64,000 bases of DNA, from the NCBI RefSeq assembly GCF_964204865.1, contig NC_135259.1, positions 19,478,974 through 19,542,973 on the forward strand. The letters are read 5' to 3'. Positions within the stretch are counted from its first letter, which is position 1. Each line of letters starts with the position of its first letter. The DNA comes from Styela clava. Its lineage: Eukaryota; Chordata; Ascidiacea; Stolidobranchia; Styelidae. The translations under genes were made by a program, and so were the position numbers. This document shows positions 1 through 11,127 of this stretch, one piece after another. The notes below the pieces were generated by a model that was not told the origin of the DNA, did not search any database, and saw only the letters and a program-made list of their open reading frames with translations.

Positions 1-1481
1 TACCGCTGCACTAGATATAAGTTGCCTTGACAAGCGACGAGTTTACAATATCCAGATTTGCCTCTTATATAAGACTTCCTTGACCAGAATGTATCCTCTT
101 TCCAGTGAAATAATTCAGATTCGCTCGATACATACAGATCGTTGTTGACATTAACAATCTGCATGTCTTCGCCTAATTTCACTTTGGGTAGTCGATGCCA
201 AGTTTTGTTCATAATGCTCCAAGCATTAACTTGACCATTTTTTTTGTTTAAAAAGACAATATGCTGACTTGGAACTTTCGTGGGTGATTCAACAGAGCTG
301 GGATGCTTTGAAACGCTTCCGTGCGCAGAGAATGCATCCATCAACATAACGGTACATTCATGAGAATTCCTGACAAGTGGTTCAGTTCGAACAACTTTCC
401 CGATGAAATCCAATGAAAGATCATGAAGTTTCATTAATTTGAATAATTTTGGAAATACTTTTTTCTCGTTTGGATGATTCTTGGACCATTTCAAAGCTGC
501 ATACCACTTGATTCTCTCGGACGAACATTTAATTTTCGGGGATCGAAACAAAAAAAATATTTCTTCTTCATTTAACTCGGCGAAATCATGTCTCTCGGCA
601 AGCTGCTCAAAATTTTCCGCCATGAAGTCATTCATGACCTTTACAACTTGTCCTTCTATTTTTATCTTTTGTGTATTCAAGATTTTTCTCAAATTCATGA
701 AGTTTTCGAGACTGATATTCTTTATAATTTCTTCAATGCTTGATAATAAACGATCAACTATAAAATGAACTAACTGTTTTTTTCTGAACATCATTGGTTC
801 ATTAAGAATCGTTTCAAGAAAAAAATTGACCGAGATGTTTTTGATCGAATTCAATAGCGTTGGCAGAACACGTTCCACTTCTTCTTGTCGAATTGAGAGC
901 CATGTAACTATTGCCTTCCATTTTATTTCATGATTCGCATTTGCTTTGGAAAGATAACGAGTTATGTCCTCACATGAAATGGCTGCAAAAGTGTCTGTAG
1001 AAACCACTTCATCAAATTTATCATAAACTATTTGTTCGGCTGTGTTCAGTAAATTAACTCGATCATAAAGTTTAGCTAGGTATGCCGCAACAAGGCAATT
1101 GTTCTCCGAGAGATTTTCTTGTAGATATCCAAAGGAAATTTCAGTTAGTGCATCCAATTGTAGTAGGCTCGATGCATGCAGAATATCCTGAATCTCGTCA
1201 ATTCGAACTTTGACTTCACCGGTATACATGAAGTCGATACATTTCTCCATTACAGCGGGCTTTACAGTTTCCATGTCAGCGAAACCTTGCTGGGCTTCCT
1301 TCATGTTGCTTGAAAACATCGCTTTAAAATAGCTTGATGCAGCTGTTATTACATTGCGATGAACTGGGAATGATTGTCCGGTAACTTTGATTGTAAAGTC
1401 AGAAGTTTCTGTCATTTCTCTGATTGAATGAAGGATTGTGCTCGTGTAATCAGTCCCAGCGGACAGAGATTTACTTGCCAT
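1..1481 (-). CDS. BTB-kelch protein, copy A (partial, runs off left edge)
   Basis: The start codon is the reverse-strand ATG at 1481-1479, in the same context as copies B, D and E (ACAAAATGGC). The frame stays open for about 493 codons to the window edge, so the last kelch blades lie outside. Visible parts are an N-terminal BTB domain, BACK-like domain 1, a second BACK-like domain (KIKCSSERIKW segment) and the first degenerate kelch blades (HIVFLNKKNGQ, DLYVSSESELFHW). Relative to copy B there is at least one single-residue deletion near FHWKEDTFW, and no frameshift was found in the parts I translated. BTB-kelch proteins normally act as substrate adaptors for cullin-3 ubiquitin ligases, and that role is inferred here. 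It could be functional or broken beyond the edge. Confidence 0.85.
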   Translation of the reverse strand, partial: MASKSLSAGTDYTSTILHSIREMTETSDFTIKVTGQSFPVHRNVITAASSYFKAMFSSNMKEAQQGFADMETVKPAVMEKCIDFMYTGEVKVRIDEIQDILHASSLLQLDALTEISFGYLQENLSENNCLVAAYLAKLYDRVNLLNTAEQIVYDKFDEVVSTDTFAAISCEDITRYLSKANANHEIKWKAIVTWLSIRQEEVERVLPTLLNSIKNISVNFFLETILNEPMMFRKKQLVHFIVDRLLSSIEEIIKNISLENFMNLRKILNTQKIKIEGQVVKVMNDFMAENFEQLAERHDFAELNEEEIFFLFRSPKIKCSSERIKWYAALKWSKNHPNEKKVFPKLFKLMKLHDLSLDFIGKVVRTEPLVRNSHECTVMLMDAFSAHGSVSKHPSSVESPTKVPSQHIVFLNKKNGQVNAWSIMNKTWHRLPKVKLGEDMQIVNVNNDLYVSSESELFHWKEDTFWSRKSYIRGKSGYCKLVACQGNLYLVQR

Positions 1482-3117
1482 TTTGTAGATATAGATTTCA
1501 GTTTAGATTTATACGCATCGACTAACTGATTATTTGTTTAATTTTATATGCCTTTTTCAGATAAGCTTATTTCAGCAATTGACTACCAAAGTCATCGTGT
1601 CAGCGACACCTTGTTTGCTGAGTAAAAAAGTAGATGAGGTTATACAAACTCATAAAATAATAATTAGATTATATCATCATTACTTGCTGAATAAATTCCA
1701 TTTACAAAATATAAATCAAATATAGTGAGAGTGAACCAGGAAAGAAGTGACTAAATTAGTCAGTTTATAAAATTTGAAGAAATACATTTCAATATTTATT
1801 CTCATTTATACTTAGGCTTGACCCCGTGCTTTCCGCATAGATTCCCGCAATAGTTGAAGTCGGGTCCTGTGAGCCCCATTCTTTGACGTTGCTCAATACC
1901 CTGACGCATAAATTCACGCAACACATATTCACTCTCACTCACTCGTAGTTTGTTATGAATATAACTAATAAAGATGACGCAATCCCACACACTAATAATC
2001 ATTTTGTGACGTACATTATCCAATGACGTGAGATTGTGTATTACTCTTTATATCACAACCATGTGAAGTTCATTTTTACAACCAGTAAAATAATAAATGA
2101 TACAAATGCTAAAAAATATGCGAAAATGTCAAAAACATAATTTTACTGGGGAAGGGAAGCTGCGTAGAACCAAAGCTGAATATCAAGCAGCGGTACCCAG
2201 GGTTCTAGTATCTAATTAGGATTATTTCAGAACATACTTGAAATTATGGCCATGAAGACACACTCTGAAATGGCTCTAAAACTTCCATAATCCTCGACTT
2301 CCTTTCAACGACTTTTCTTGTTGTTCAATAAACATTTTCTAATTTTGCTTTCAACGCGTTTCCAATCAGTTTTTGGACACGTTAGTGGACATTACGATCG
2401 TTTCAATATTATGCTGTTGTACTTGTTCGTCATCATTATCAATTGCTTTGAAATTTTCAGTTGTTATTTCTAAATTTCCTATAAAATCTGATATTTTGTC
2501 TAAAATTTTGCTATATTATTTTATCCACGGGAACACTGGTTGTCCGGTTTGACTCTGTAAATTTTTGCTACGCGAAACTCGAAAATTTTTTCAGGGTACG
2601 GGTAGCGTCAAAGGTAAGGACTACTTCGCTCTGATTAACGTGTCCATATATTTGAGCATTGCTCTCTTGTTTTTTATGTTCCACTTTCAATGATAAAAAA
2701 CGCCAACAAACGAATACACGCATTACAGTCGTAGAATCATCCAAATCAAAGTCAATTAATTTTAAACCAACGAAGTCATCGCGAATGATACCAAATGAAC
2801 GTATTTGTTTGTGACCCCTAGGGTTACAGTCCAAGAACCCTGGCCTGGTTTAATACTTCAACATGCTACCAACGGCGCACTCTTTTCCACTCACAGTCTG
2901 CCTTTTATAGGAAATATGGTTTGTATTCACTAAAAAAATGTATAACCAAGCTATTCTGCAAAACCTAAGAAATCGCATTTGCATTAGGGGCGGGGGCTTT
3001 GTACATGACAAATCTTCTATCGCACACCATTTCAAAAGCAACGATTCTGAATATTGAATTCACCTTTATAGAGTATGAGTCAATTAGTCTCTCACATACT
3101 ACTCTAATAATAGTTTA
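1482..3117. other. Intergenic, AT-rich, upstream of copy A
   Basis: I see no recognisable gene. A 73-codon reverse frame at 1802-2023 ends in a Cys-containing segment (FNYCGNLCGKHG) that I do not recognise. It lacks any supporting feature, so it is not called. The TATA-like element shared by copies B, D and E was not found before copy A. Confidence 0.5.
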
Positions 3118-3506
3118 ACGAGAATATCGGTTGGAAACCGAAGACTTATCGATCGATAGTTAGGGGATCCCCCAAAGCAGAAACTGCAGTTTCGATTCAT
3201 CCGCTCTTGTAACTTGCGCACTGCGCATCGCACACACACACTCGGCGGGTTTCAAAATTCTCTCGCTTTACAAAAATCTAGATCACTATATCACTAATTG
3301 ATTGATAACTCGCTAATTATACGACATAATTCGCCCAAAATCAATAGGCTTCTGGTCCGAGATAAGATGAATGCACATGCAAAATCTGGAGCAGATTCAA
3401 TCTCGCTTTCGTGAGATATCGCGTGCATCTAACAGACACACAGACAGACATACATACAGACAAATACCTATCAATATACTTACCGATCTTAAGATCGATA
3501 AGTAAT
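3118..3506 (+). mobile_element. Interspersed repeat family 1 (MITE-like), full copy
   Basis: It starts GAGAATATCGGTTGGAAACC, runs through a segment ending in an ACAGACACACAGACAGACAT-like tract, and finishes with CTTACCGATCTTAAGATCGATAAGTAATAA. The terminal block ACTTATCGATCTTAAGATCGGTAA appears in inverted orientation at both ends of the family (clearest in the 5508 copy), giving palindromic termini. Other copies are at 5508-5778, 11128-11434, 20726-20762 and 23395-23700. No coding capacity was seen. Confidence 0.75.
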
Positions 3507-3526
3507 AATTAGATTTACTCATTTTA

Positions 3527-3845
3527 GCGATGAATGAAATCACCGTCATTCTATGACTTAATACAGATACATGCGTGGAGTATTACTTCCTTATGCGTCG
3601 GTATAAAATTTTAACATACAAAACATTGCTATTTGCTCATATTTTATATCTTTATATGATGAAACAATACTTCAAGAACAATGTCCAATATGCAACGCAC
3701 CGTTATTTATTTGTATTGCTTTATTACTAATTAGGCTTATTCAGCTTTGTGACGGAGCATCGTCATTCTACGACTTAAGACAATGACGTCTGCGTGGATT
3801 ATTACTTCCTTATCAAATTTCAATATACAAATCATTGGTATTTAA
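3527..3845 (+). repeat. Direct repeat, two diverged copies about 210 bases apart
   Basis: Two similar blocks (about 3527-3637 and 3739-3845) share CGTCATTCTA(T/C)GACTTAA, GCGTGGA(G/T)TATTACTTCCTTAT and ATACAAA(A/T)CATTG. They look like an old local duplication. No function is inferred. Confidence 0.6.
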
Positions 3846-3894
3846 TTTTGGTTTATGTCTGTCAATCAACTTTGACATTAATTATATTATTGAT

Positions 3895-4035
3895 CAGGTC
3901 CATGCTTCAGAAAACAAATAACTGGGTAACCAAGCCCGACATGGACTGGTAACCGGACGAGAGGCCGTGGTTTTCCGTACGATTAAGACGTATTATCGAC
4001 TTCCCTTTCTCTCGGGATGAATTTGTAAACCCTAT
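3895..4035 (+). mobile_element. SINE 3' tail fragment
   Basis: It contains the block CAAATAACTGGGTAACC..ACTGGTAACCGGACGAGAGGCCGTGGTTTTCCG..GATTAAGACG..CTCGGGATGAATTTGTAAA. The same block, reverse-complemented, forms the body and tail of the longer SINE at 43227-43575. The tRNA-like head is missing. Confidence 0.55.
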
Positions 4036-4171
4036 TCTATCCAATATCTCTTTTTTCAATGATGTACTGTCGGGGAAAGTTCACAATCGTCTTCAACTCC
4101 GGGTTAAGGAAAATGCTGACTCCGACCGGATACAGTAAACATTGATTCAGATATTTATATTCAACGTACCA

Positions 4172-4396
4172 GAATCGGCGCCCCATAAGTGTGTGTGTGT
4201 GCCAATATGAAGGGGTAACTAGTTTTGTTAGCCTACTTTACATCAAGTTGTATAAAGGGACTAAACCTATGGGCAGTGGGATATTCACTTGGCTAACACT
4301 GACAGTCCCCGAACTCGTAATAGAACTGAAAGAAGGGAAATCGGAATCAAAATATGGCCTAACCCTAACCTGGTACACACACTACGGCAGTAGCAA
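4172..4396 (-). mobile_element. Family-2 MITE (about 215 bp)
   Basis: The ends resemble GGCGCTCCAGAAGTATGTGT and its inverse (..ACACACTACGGCAGTAGC). The internal landmarks are those of the family: ACATCAAGTTGT, CTATGGGCAG, ACAGTCCCCGAACTCGTAAT and CGGAAT. Relatives with clear 9-base target duplications occur at 9963-10147 and 20230-20442. The family is non-coding. Confidence 0.75.
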
Positions 4397-4439
4397 AGAA
4401 TCAATGTAAAGCAATAAATTTTGTTAACAATAACAACTG

Positions 4440-4610
4440 GATCAAGGGTGACGCATCGGGCTAAGCATTAGGAATACGCTCGCCACGGTACCACTGATTA
4501 CCCTGCGTGGGTTCGCTGGTTCGAATCTCGTGTGGGTATATTTACGTGCGAGAGGATTGCTGGTCTCCTCGCCGCCTTAGGGTGCGTAACCGCTGGTCAT
4601 ATGCTTTTAA
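4440..4610 (+). mobile_element. tRNA-like SINE head
   Basis: A B-box-like GGTTCGAATC lies at about 4521-4530 within a tRNA-like segment. It is followed by GTGCGAGAGGATTGCTGGTC..CTCGCCGCC..GTGCGTAACCGCTGGTC, which also follows the tRNA-like head of the SINE at 30962. I do not call it a tRNA gene because a proper acceptor stem is not evident. Confidence 0.6.
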
Positions 4611-4837
4611 AAAACGTTGTAAAAATGAATAGCTGTTGGACAATTCTTCTGTTTTTTGAGCGACCACCCTGTAGTTTATATCAAATTAGGATTTCCTGTT
4701 TATTGACAGAAATATTTATTTTTATAATTTCTATGATTACATAAACGACAGAAATGGTTTAAATCCAAACTCAACTAATACAGTATATTACTTGCTGTAA
4801 ATATGAATGCTTCTAGAAACTTCACAATTTTGGTGCT

Positions 4838-4945
4838 CTCGAAGTATTCGTGGCAAGATGGAGCACAACCTGAACATGTATGTGTACCAGGTCAGGGTTG
4901 TTCAGGTTGTGCGTCATCTTGGTACGAATACCTCCGGAGCGCTCA
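4838..4945. mobile_element. Foldback MITE (about 108 bp palindrome)
   Basis: A near-perfect hairpin: GAAGTATTCGTGGCAAGATG..ACAACCTGAAC on the left is mirrored by GTTCAGGTTGTGCGTCATCTTGGTACGAATAC on the right. It belongs with 20604-20712, 51287-51394 and 53311-53423. The arms share the outermost bases of family 2, so this is probably an internally deleted derivative. Confidence 0.75.
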
Positions 4946-5177
4946 TTTTTTTATGTGGAAATATAATTGTGCGAAAAAATGTTACATTCAAGACAAAACT
5001 CTTTGAGAAAGAATATGAAACTTTACTCCTACTTGTATTGAAGTATTGCTCCACTATGAAGTTAGTGGAGCAATAACAGGATAGTACCAGCGATTGCGCC
5101 AAATTTCATCGATTAATAGAATTCGTAGTAAATAATATTTCATGCAAAACTTTTATTAAATATTATAATCACACGTC

Positions 5178-5445
5178 ATGGACGACCTTAAAATGGCTCT
5201 GATTTATATTGTATCGTTTTAAAATGAGCAAAAGGCTTTTATCCGCGTCTCTGGTTTAGGTCGGTCAAGTTTTTTGGACTTCACAATTTCTAACGCTACG
5301 TTAGGCGGTTACAGACAGTTTCGCCCAACAACTTTAAGGTCTGTTGGTTAAAATTTCCAAGGATGGGAATTCCCCAAAAAAACATATTGTCTCACGTGGA
5401 ATCCGTTTTCAAGGCGTAGACACCTTCACATGACATTGGGAAAAA
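5178..5445 (+). repeat. Interspersed repeat family 4
   Basis: It reads TGGACGACC..CCGCGTCTCTGGTTTAGGTC..TCAAGTTTT..TTACAGACAG..AGGCGTAGACACCTTCACATG. The reverse complement recurs at 28651-28955. No open frame was seen and the class is unknown. Confidence 0.65.
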
Positions 5446-5507
5446 CTACCATTCTCGCTAAGACTATGAAGCTTGCGTTGATACCAGAATTCCATCGCAC
5501 CAATAAA

Positions 5508-5778
5508 AAAACGAGAATATCGGTCGGAGACCGGAGACTTATCGATCTTAGATCGGTAATTAGTTAATAACTCGCTAAATATCAATAATCAACCCAAAAT
5601 CAATAGGCTTCTGGTCCGAGATATGATGTATGCACATGCAAAATTTGGAGCAGATTCAACCTTGCATTCGCGAGATATCGCGTTCATCTAACAGACACAC
5701 ACACAGACACACAGACAGACATACATACAGACAAATACCTATCAATATACTTACCGATCTTAAGATCGATAAGTAATA
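5508..5778 (+). mobile_element. Interspersed repeat family 1, copy 2
   Basis: The start ACGAGAATATCGGTCGGAGA and the end CTTACCGATCTTAAGATCGATAAGTAATAA match family 1. This copy shows the inverted termini best, since ACTTATCGATCTTAGATCGG sits near the left end. The central part is shorter than in the 3118 copy. Confidence 0.75.
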
Positions 5779-7075
5779 ACTCCCCAAAATAAGATGAACC
5801 TACCTACCTTCCATTGGTCCGCGCCGGGATCTTCTCGCTCAATCGCTTCGGAGCAAGAGCTAATTCGAGCCTGGTTGGCTGTGACATAGCAATAGAAAGA
5901 CAATGGTCATTTCGAGCTGTATCTAAAGTTGGCCATATTGTTCAGGGTATTTCCACGTTTGTTCGAGCAAAACCTTGGTTAGCTAAAAAAGTCAGCAAAG
6001 TTTTACTGAAATGTCAACTAAGATTAGAAAAATGGTCGGATGGCCATGTGCAGTATGCTTTTGCATGTTCAACAGAAAATGATTGAGGAAATACCAATCG
6101 ACTTGCAGTTTACTAGCGGTATGGTAACTATTGAGGTACTTGTACAACGGTAGGATGATATTCATGTGCGACGAAAGAGAAGTCGATGGTGTCTGGCTTG
6201 TAGCATGTAGCCACAGCACAGGTTTTAGTTAGTTCATATAATCCCTCGCGTCAGGTTCAGCCAGTAGTTTGAAACCTATATTAGTATTTTTCACCTCGAA
6301 TATTTTCTGGTAAATGCACCGTGACAATACATAGCTCTGCAAACATTCGATCCAGTACCGGTACTTAATAGTCTACCAGCAAAGCACTACGGAACTGCAC
6401 CATATTCTCAATCTTGATTTAGGTTTAGATTATTAAAATATACCAGTCATGAGGGCTCAGGCTAGTATTGTACAATTTTGGCGTCGCGTAAGGCGTAAGC
6501 CAATCAGTGCCACCCGTTATGGTGCGGTGTCATCCCCATGCTTTACGTTAACGGTATGCTCGAGTCCTTTTCTGTTGTGATATGCGCTAGCTAGTGCGAA
6601 GTTCTTTACCATCATCGGTTAGTAACGCTGTATGCGGCAGTTTATTTGCAGAGAGAAAATGTTGTCAAAGCTAAAATTAAGCAAGTCTATGCGCACTCGG
6701 CCACAAACCCATCAATCCATCTGCCAATGTGTATTTGAATCGCGTGACTTTATTAAAACAATTCAATAGTATTGTACTGGAATAGAACGATGCATTAATT
6801 AGGTGAACCGTGCATGAATTTTTATATTCGAAAATATTAGGACAAACATTAAGGATTGAACATAAATTCTATAATATATACAGTATACTAGCTTCCAAAT
6901 ATTAAATAAGGCAGAAACAGATATACAAATTGGTGATGTATGAATATTCAATATTGATTATGCAATTTTAAGAATTATTTATCATATCATATTACACGTT
7001 AACTAATCAACGTGAAATAAAAAATAAACGCTACGGTTATCAAAAGTAACTTTTCGGTGACTTGATATGTTAAAT
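5779..7075. other. Intergenic between copies A and B
   Basis: I see no recognisable gene. A 90-codon plus frame (5814-6086) and an overlapping reverse frame lack known motifs. The segment around 6843-6905 resembles 11075-11130, which is consistent with both being parts of duplicated kelch-cluster flanks. Confidence 0.5.
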
Positions 7076-7459
7076 CAGGTGTGTGCAACATGTGGCCCGC
7101 GGGCGAAATGCGGCCCACAAAAGTGTGTGGGGGCCCGCAGGAAAGTGCCAATTTTGAATGATCAGCGGCCAGCGGAACAAATTTTAAAATTAGTGTAATC
7201 TGGTGCGCGCCAGTAACTCAAATCCCTCTGCGTTGCAAAGCTTATATATCTAAGTCAAATGTATTATCTATGGCTATGCATATGATGTTACAATACACCA
7301 ACAGTTAGCTTGTGCGAAGCGAACCACGCATGTCGTAAGATCAATAACCCTAATTCTTGTGCCTGCAACTAGGAAGCATATGTTAAATAAAGGCGCGGCA
7401 TGAGGTTTCGCCCACTTATATATATCTGGCCCTCCTGTATTAAAGGTTGCACACCCCTG
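7076..7459. mobile_element. hAT-type MITE with perfect 8-base target duplication
   Basis: The termini are CAGGTGTGTGCAACATGTGG and ..AGGTTGCACACCCCTG, flanked by TGTTAAAT at 7068-7075 and 7460-7467. The 8-base duplication and CAG..CTG-type ends are typical of hAT elements. It is related to 51604-51920 and carries no transposase. Confidence 0.9.
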
Positions 7460-7600
7460 TGTTAAATCATATTTTCAGAGGCAGAGCCGTAGAACATACA
7501 GTCCGGGAAGTCTCGGGTCTATAACCTTGATAGCAAGTAACAAACTTAGTTATTAACATGGAGTTATATTTTGCATAGATTCGGTGGAATTCTTAATATT

Positions 7601-9601
7601 TTACATATACCGAACACAGCCTGTAAAACCATCCGTTGGAAACCCATCTATTTGTATTGGAGACCAATGATTTATATTGGGATCATAGACTTCAGCAGAT
7701 TTGATCGCGCTATTAGCATTTCCTCCCCCTACTGCAAATATACTTTTATCATCCACAAAGGCGAAAATATCACATCGAGGAACGCACATCCTTGCTACTC
7801 TCGTCCATGTGTTGGTTTCGAAGTTATAACTTTCAACGGAGTTGGATACACGATGTCCATCATAGCCCCCGATAACATAAATTTTTCCATTGAATTCAAC
7901 AGCTGTTGCGAGGCGTCTTGGATTTCGCATTTGAGAAAGTCTTGACCAAGTTTTTGTATCTGGATTAAATCTTTCTACTCTTTGATCTGAATAGAGTCCA
8001 CCCATAGCATAAATGCAAGCGCTTGTTGCTACTGCACAAAACCCATAACTCAAAGAACATCCTGGTAAATTGTCTTTGAAATTATTTGGGATAGGATCAT
8101 AGCACTGCATGCTGTCGTACTGAACTAGATATATGTTGCCTTGACAAGCGACTAGTTTACGATATCCAGATTTGCATCCTTTGTTGGTCTTCAATGACCA
8201 GGAAGTATCATTCCCTCCCCAGTGAAATAGATCAGAACCGCTCAATACATACAGATCGTTGTTGACATTAACAATCTGCATGTCTTCGCCTAATTTCACT
8301 TTGGGTAGTCGATGCCAAGTTTTGTTTATAATGCTCCAAGCGTTGATTTGACCATTTTTCTTGTCTAAAAAGACAATGTGCTGATTTAGATTATTCTTGG
8401 GCGATGCAACAGAGCTGGGTTGCTTCACAACGCTCCCATGCGCAGATAATGCATCCATCAACATAACGGTACATTCATGAGAATTCCTTACAAGTGGTTC
8501 AGTTCGAACAACTTTTTCGACGAAATCCCATGGAAGATCATCAAGTTTTATTAATTTGAATAATTTTGGGAAAACTTTTTCACTGTTTGGTTGATTCTTG
8601 GACCATTTTAAAGCTGCATCCCACTTGATTCTTTCGGACGAACATTTCATTCTCCGGGATTGGAACAATAAAAGGATTTCTTCCTCATTCAACTCGACGA
8701 AATCATCTCTCTCGAAAAGCTGTTCAAACCTCCCCGCCATAAAGTCATTTATCACTTTTGCGACTCGCCCTCGTTCTATTTTTATCTTTTGTGCTTTCAA
8801 CGTTTTTCTCAAATTCATGAAGTTTTCGAGACTAATATTCTTTTTAATTTCTTCAATGTTTGATAATAAAAGTTCAACTATATATTGAACTGACTGTTTG
8901 TTGTTGAACACCATTGGTTCATTAAGAATCGTTTCGAGAAAAAAATTGGCCGAGATGTTTTTGATCGAATTCAATAGCGTTGGCAGACAATGTTCCACTT
9001 CTTCTTGTCGAATTGAGAGCCATGTAACAACTGCGTTCCATTTTATTATATGATTCGCATCTGCTTTAGAAAGATAACGAGCGATGTCGTCACATGAAAT
9101 GGCTAAAAAAGTGTCTGTAGAAACCACTTCATCAAATTTATCATAAAGTATTTTTTCGGCTATGTTCAGTAAATTAACTCGATCATAAAGTTTGGCTAGG
9201 TATATCGCAACAAGGCAATTGTTCGCCGAAAGATTCTCTCGTAGATATTCAAAGGAAAGTTCAGTTAGTGCATCCAACTGCAGTAAATTTGATGCGTGCA
9301 GAATATCTTCAATATCGTTCATTTGAACTTTGACTTCACCGGTATACATGAAGTCGATACATTTCTCCATTACAGTGGGCTTTACAGTTTCCATGTCAGC
9401 AAAACCTTGCTGGGCTTCCTTCATGTTGCTTGAAAACATCGCTCTAAAATAGCTTGACGCAGCTGTTATTACGTTGCGATGGACTGGAAATGATTTTCCG
9501 GCAACTTTGATTGCAAAGTCAGAAGTTTTTGTCATTTCTCTGATTAAAACCAGAATTCCTTTCGAATAGTTGGCGCCAGCTGAAAGAGTTTGCATCGCCA
9601 T
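7601..9601 (-). CDS. BTB-kelch protein with two BACK-like domains, copy B (intact, 666 aa)
   Basis: A single uninterrupted exon. BTB spans about 26-125 (DFAIKVAGKSFPVHRNVI, then FMYTGEV). BACK-like domain 1 spans about 127-247, with IKWNAVVTWL at 186 and LNEPMV at 226. BACK-like domain 2 spans about 278-386, with IKWDAALKW at 325 and RTEPLV at 366. Kelch blades fill about 405-666; the last three are canonical (YAMGGLYSDQ, YVIGGYDGHR, FAVGGGNAN) and the first three degenerate. Typical members have one BACK domain and about 570-620 residues, so this layout is unusual. Family knowledge suggests a cullin-3 ligase adaptor in which kelch binds substrate; this is inferred. The start follows a conserved ACAAAATGGC context and a TATA-like element about 115 bases upstream. 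The intact frame suggests it is expressed. Confidence 0.92.
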   Translation of the reverse strand: MAMQTLSAGANYSKGILVLIREMTKTSDFAIKVAGKSFPVHRNVITAASSYFRAMFSSNMKEAQQGFADMETVKPTVMEKCIDFMYTGEVKVQMNDIEDILHASNLLQLDALTELSFEYLRENLSANNCLVAIYLAKLYDRVNLLNIAEKILYDKFDEVVSTDTFLAISCDDIARYLSKADANHIIKWNAVVTWLSIRQEEVEHCLPTLLNSIKNISANFFLETILNEPMVFNNKQSVQYIVELLLSNIEEIKKNISLENFMNLRKTLKAQKIKIERGRVAKVINDFMAGRFEQLFERDDFVELNEEEILLLFQSRRMKCSSERIKWDAALKWSKNQPNSEKVFPKLFKLIKLDDLPWDFVEKVVRTEPLVRNSHECTVMLMDALSAHGSVVKQPSSVASPKNNLNQHIVFLDKKNGQINAWSIINKTWHRLPKVKLGEDMQIVNVNNDLYVLSGSDLFHWGGNDTSWSLKTNKGCKSGYRKLVACQGNIYLVQYDSMQCYDPIPNNFKDNLPGCSLSYGFCAVATSACIYAMGGLYSDQRVERFNPDTKTWSRLSQMRNPRRLATAVEFNGKIYVIGGYDGHRVSNSVESYNFETNTWTRVARMCVPRCDIFAFVDDKSIFAVGGGNANSAIKSAEVYDPNINHWSPIQIDGFPTDGFTGCVRYM

Positions 9602-9711
9602 TTTGTATTTGATTAAACGCGCCTCAGCTCAAAACTGAAACATTTTCTTACGAATATTTTTCTGCAAAACATAGTCTACTCATTATTAGATTTTACATTT
9701 TTACATCGAGA

Positions 9712-9726
9712 GATAAATATAAAGTT
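9712..9726 (-). promoter_or_regulatory. TATA-like element before copy B
   Basis: The reverse strand reads ACTTTATATTTATCTC, about 115 bases before the ATG at 9601. The same string (TTTATATTTATGCCT) sits at a similar distance before copies D and E. Conservation of both sequence and spacing makes a core promoter likely. Just before the ATG, B, D and E also share a TTTCAG acceptor-like string that could end a 5' untranslated intron. Confidence 0.55.
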
Positions 9727-9962
9727 CTTATCGGCCTATTTGATTGACGATTTAACTTTTGCCCTCATATCGTGAAAACAATAATTGATTTTTCTGGGCA
9801 AACAATCCAAATTTGTGACATTCTGATCATACCTATTCGTTAATACAGTGGTTCCAATAGCGCGGTCTGTGGGCAAGTAACGGCCTGTGTAACGATTTAA
9901 TATGGCGGCGCCGAACTAGTGCGGAATAGTCGGACTTGTTGTGTTCTAGATACCGCCAATTG

Positions 9963-10147
9963 GTCACTCCAGAAGTATGTGTGCCAATATGGATGTAAAT
10001 AATTTTGTTCGCCCATTTTACATCAAATTGTCTAAAGGGACTGAAACCTATGGCTAACACAGACAGTCCCCGAACTCGTAATAGAAATAAAACAAGGAAA
10101 ATCGGAATAAATTAAGGTCTAGCCTGGTTCACATAGTTCGGGAGTAC
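9963..10147 (-). mobile_element. Family-2 MITE with perfect 9-base target duplication
   Basis: It is flanked by CGCCAATTG at 9954-9962 and 10148-10156. The ends are GTCACTCCAGAAGTATGTGT and ..ACATAGTTCGGGAGTAC. The 185-bp copy keeps the family landmarks ACAGTCCCCGAACTCGTAAT and GGAAAATCGGAATAAA. A 9-base duplication is typical of Mutator-like elements, but the superfamily is not proven. Confidence 0.88.
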
Positions 10148-10409
10148 CGCCAATTGTTACGTCATGATCTCAGTTTGTGCACGTGTTTGTATATTCGTAA
10201 CAATTAAATTATATTCGTATCTCAATTATACGTATCGGTACCGGTCTCTCCTGGCCCGCAAATATTCTTTCGCTTCAAATTTTGTCTTCCGGTCCATCAA
10301 CTCGGAGAATGACGTGCCGCGAAGTTCGGCATGGTCTCCGAAATTAGGGATTCTGTTGTGTTGTAATTGAATTCGATACAAAGGAGAAACCCCTAACAGA
10401 TTACTACTA

Positions 10410-11000
10410 CATTGATGTGCTGTCTGTCTGGCTAGTACAATAACAGAGCAATTTGCCGTATTAGCGACCAGTTACTACCCGATGGAGTGATGCCGTGGAA
10501 AGCTAAAATTCAATCTTTTGGGAACTTCAGTTGTATGGAATTCACTTCACCCTGGCTGTTTTACTGGCAATGTCAACTGAATCATTTTTATCACATTTTT
10601 AACAGCAACCACAACAAATACATGTTCAAGTGATCAGTTTTTTTATTAGTAATACTCAATTAAGCTGCAGACTCGTCACTTTCCTTCGAGACAACTTGCA
10701 TCGAAATACACAAAATCCTGGAGTGACCTTCTTTAGTTGTGTTTTGTAAACTGTCGTACAACATACATTTCAGGCAAATTGGCAGTAATAGGTAAACTTG
10801 ATACAATAAATTTCGACCTCACTGTGCTCTATGCGTCAATGTTAACTCGCGCGTTTACTTTCACTTACGTGTTTGTCACTTAACTATGGGCAAGCTTCTA
10901 TCAATAATACAAAATGCTGGTGATACCGAAATAAAAATATCCTTGCATAATATATAATTCTGTTTACAATGTGTTCTCTTGTTCCATGTAAATTTTCACG
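10410..11000 (-). repeat. Kelch-cluster upstream segment, copy (inverted)
   Basis: Read on the reverse strand, this resembles the plus-strand segments 13950-14960 and 19690-20475. Shared landmarks include TCCAACAGATT, TTGTACTAGCCAGACAGACAG, CTTGCATCGAAATA-type and ACTGTCGTACAACA-type strings. It lies upstream of copy B, as the others lie upstream of D and E, so it moved with the gene during duplication. Function is unknown. Confidence 0.65.
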
Positions 11001-11127
11001 AATCTTTTTCTGGAAGGTAGTTTTCTACAAGAGAACCCCTCAATCCATTGCGTTAAGCATGTACTATAACTAACATTAAGAAATGAACGCAAAACCTATA
11101 ATGTATACTGTAGCTTCTGAATAATAA

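Noticed and set aside
481..768. Plus-strand frame of 95 codons
   Set aside because: Antisense shadow of kelch copy A; the same shadow appears at 8598-8888 over copy B.
1802..2023. Reverse frame of 73 codons with a Cys-containing end
   Set aside because: No recognised motif, splice context or homologue in the window.
5814..6086. Plus frame of 90 codons
   Set aside because: No motif or splice support; length is compatible with chance.
9833..9962. CAGTGGTTCCAATAGCG as another hAT end
   Set aside because: No partner terminus or target duplication was found before the family-2 MITE.
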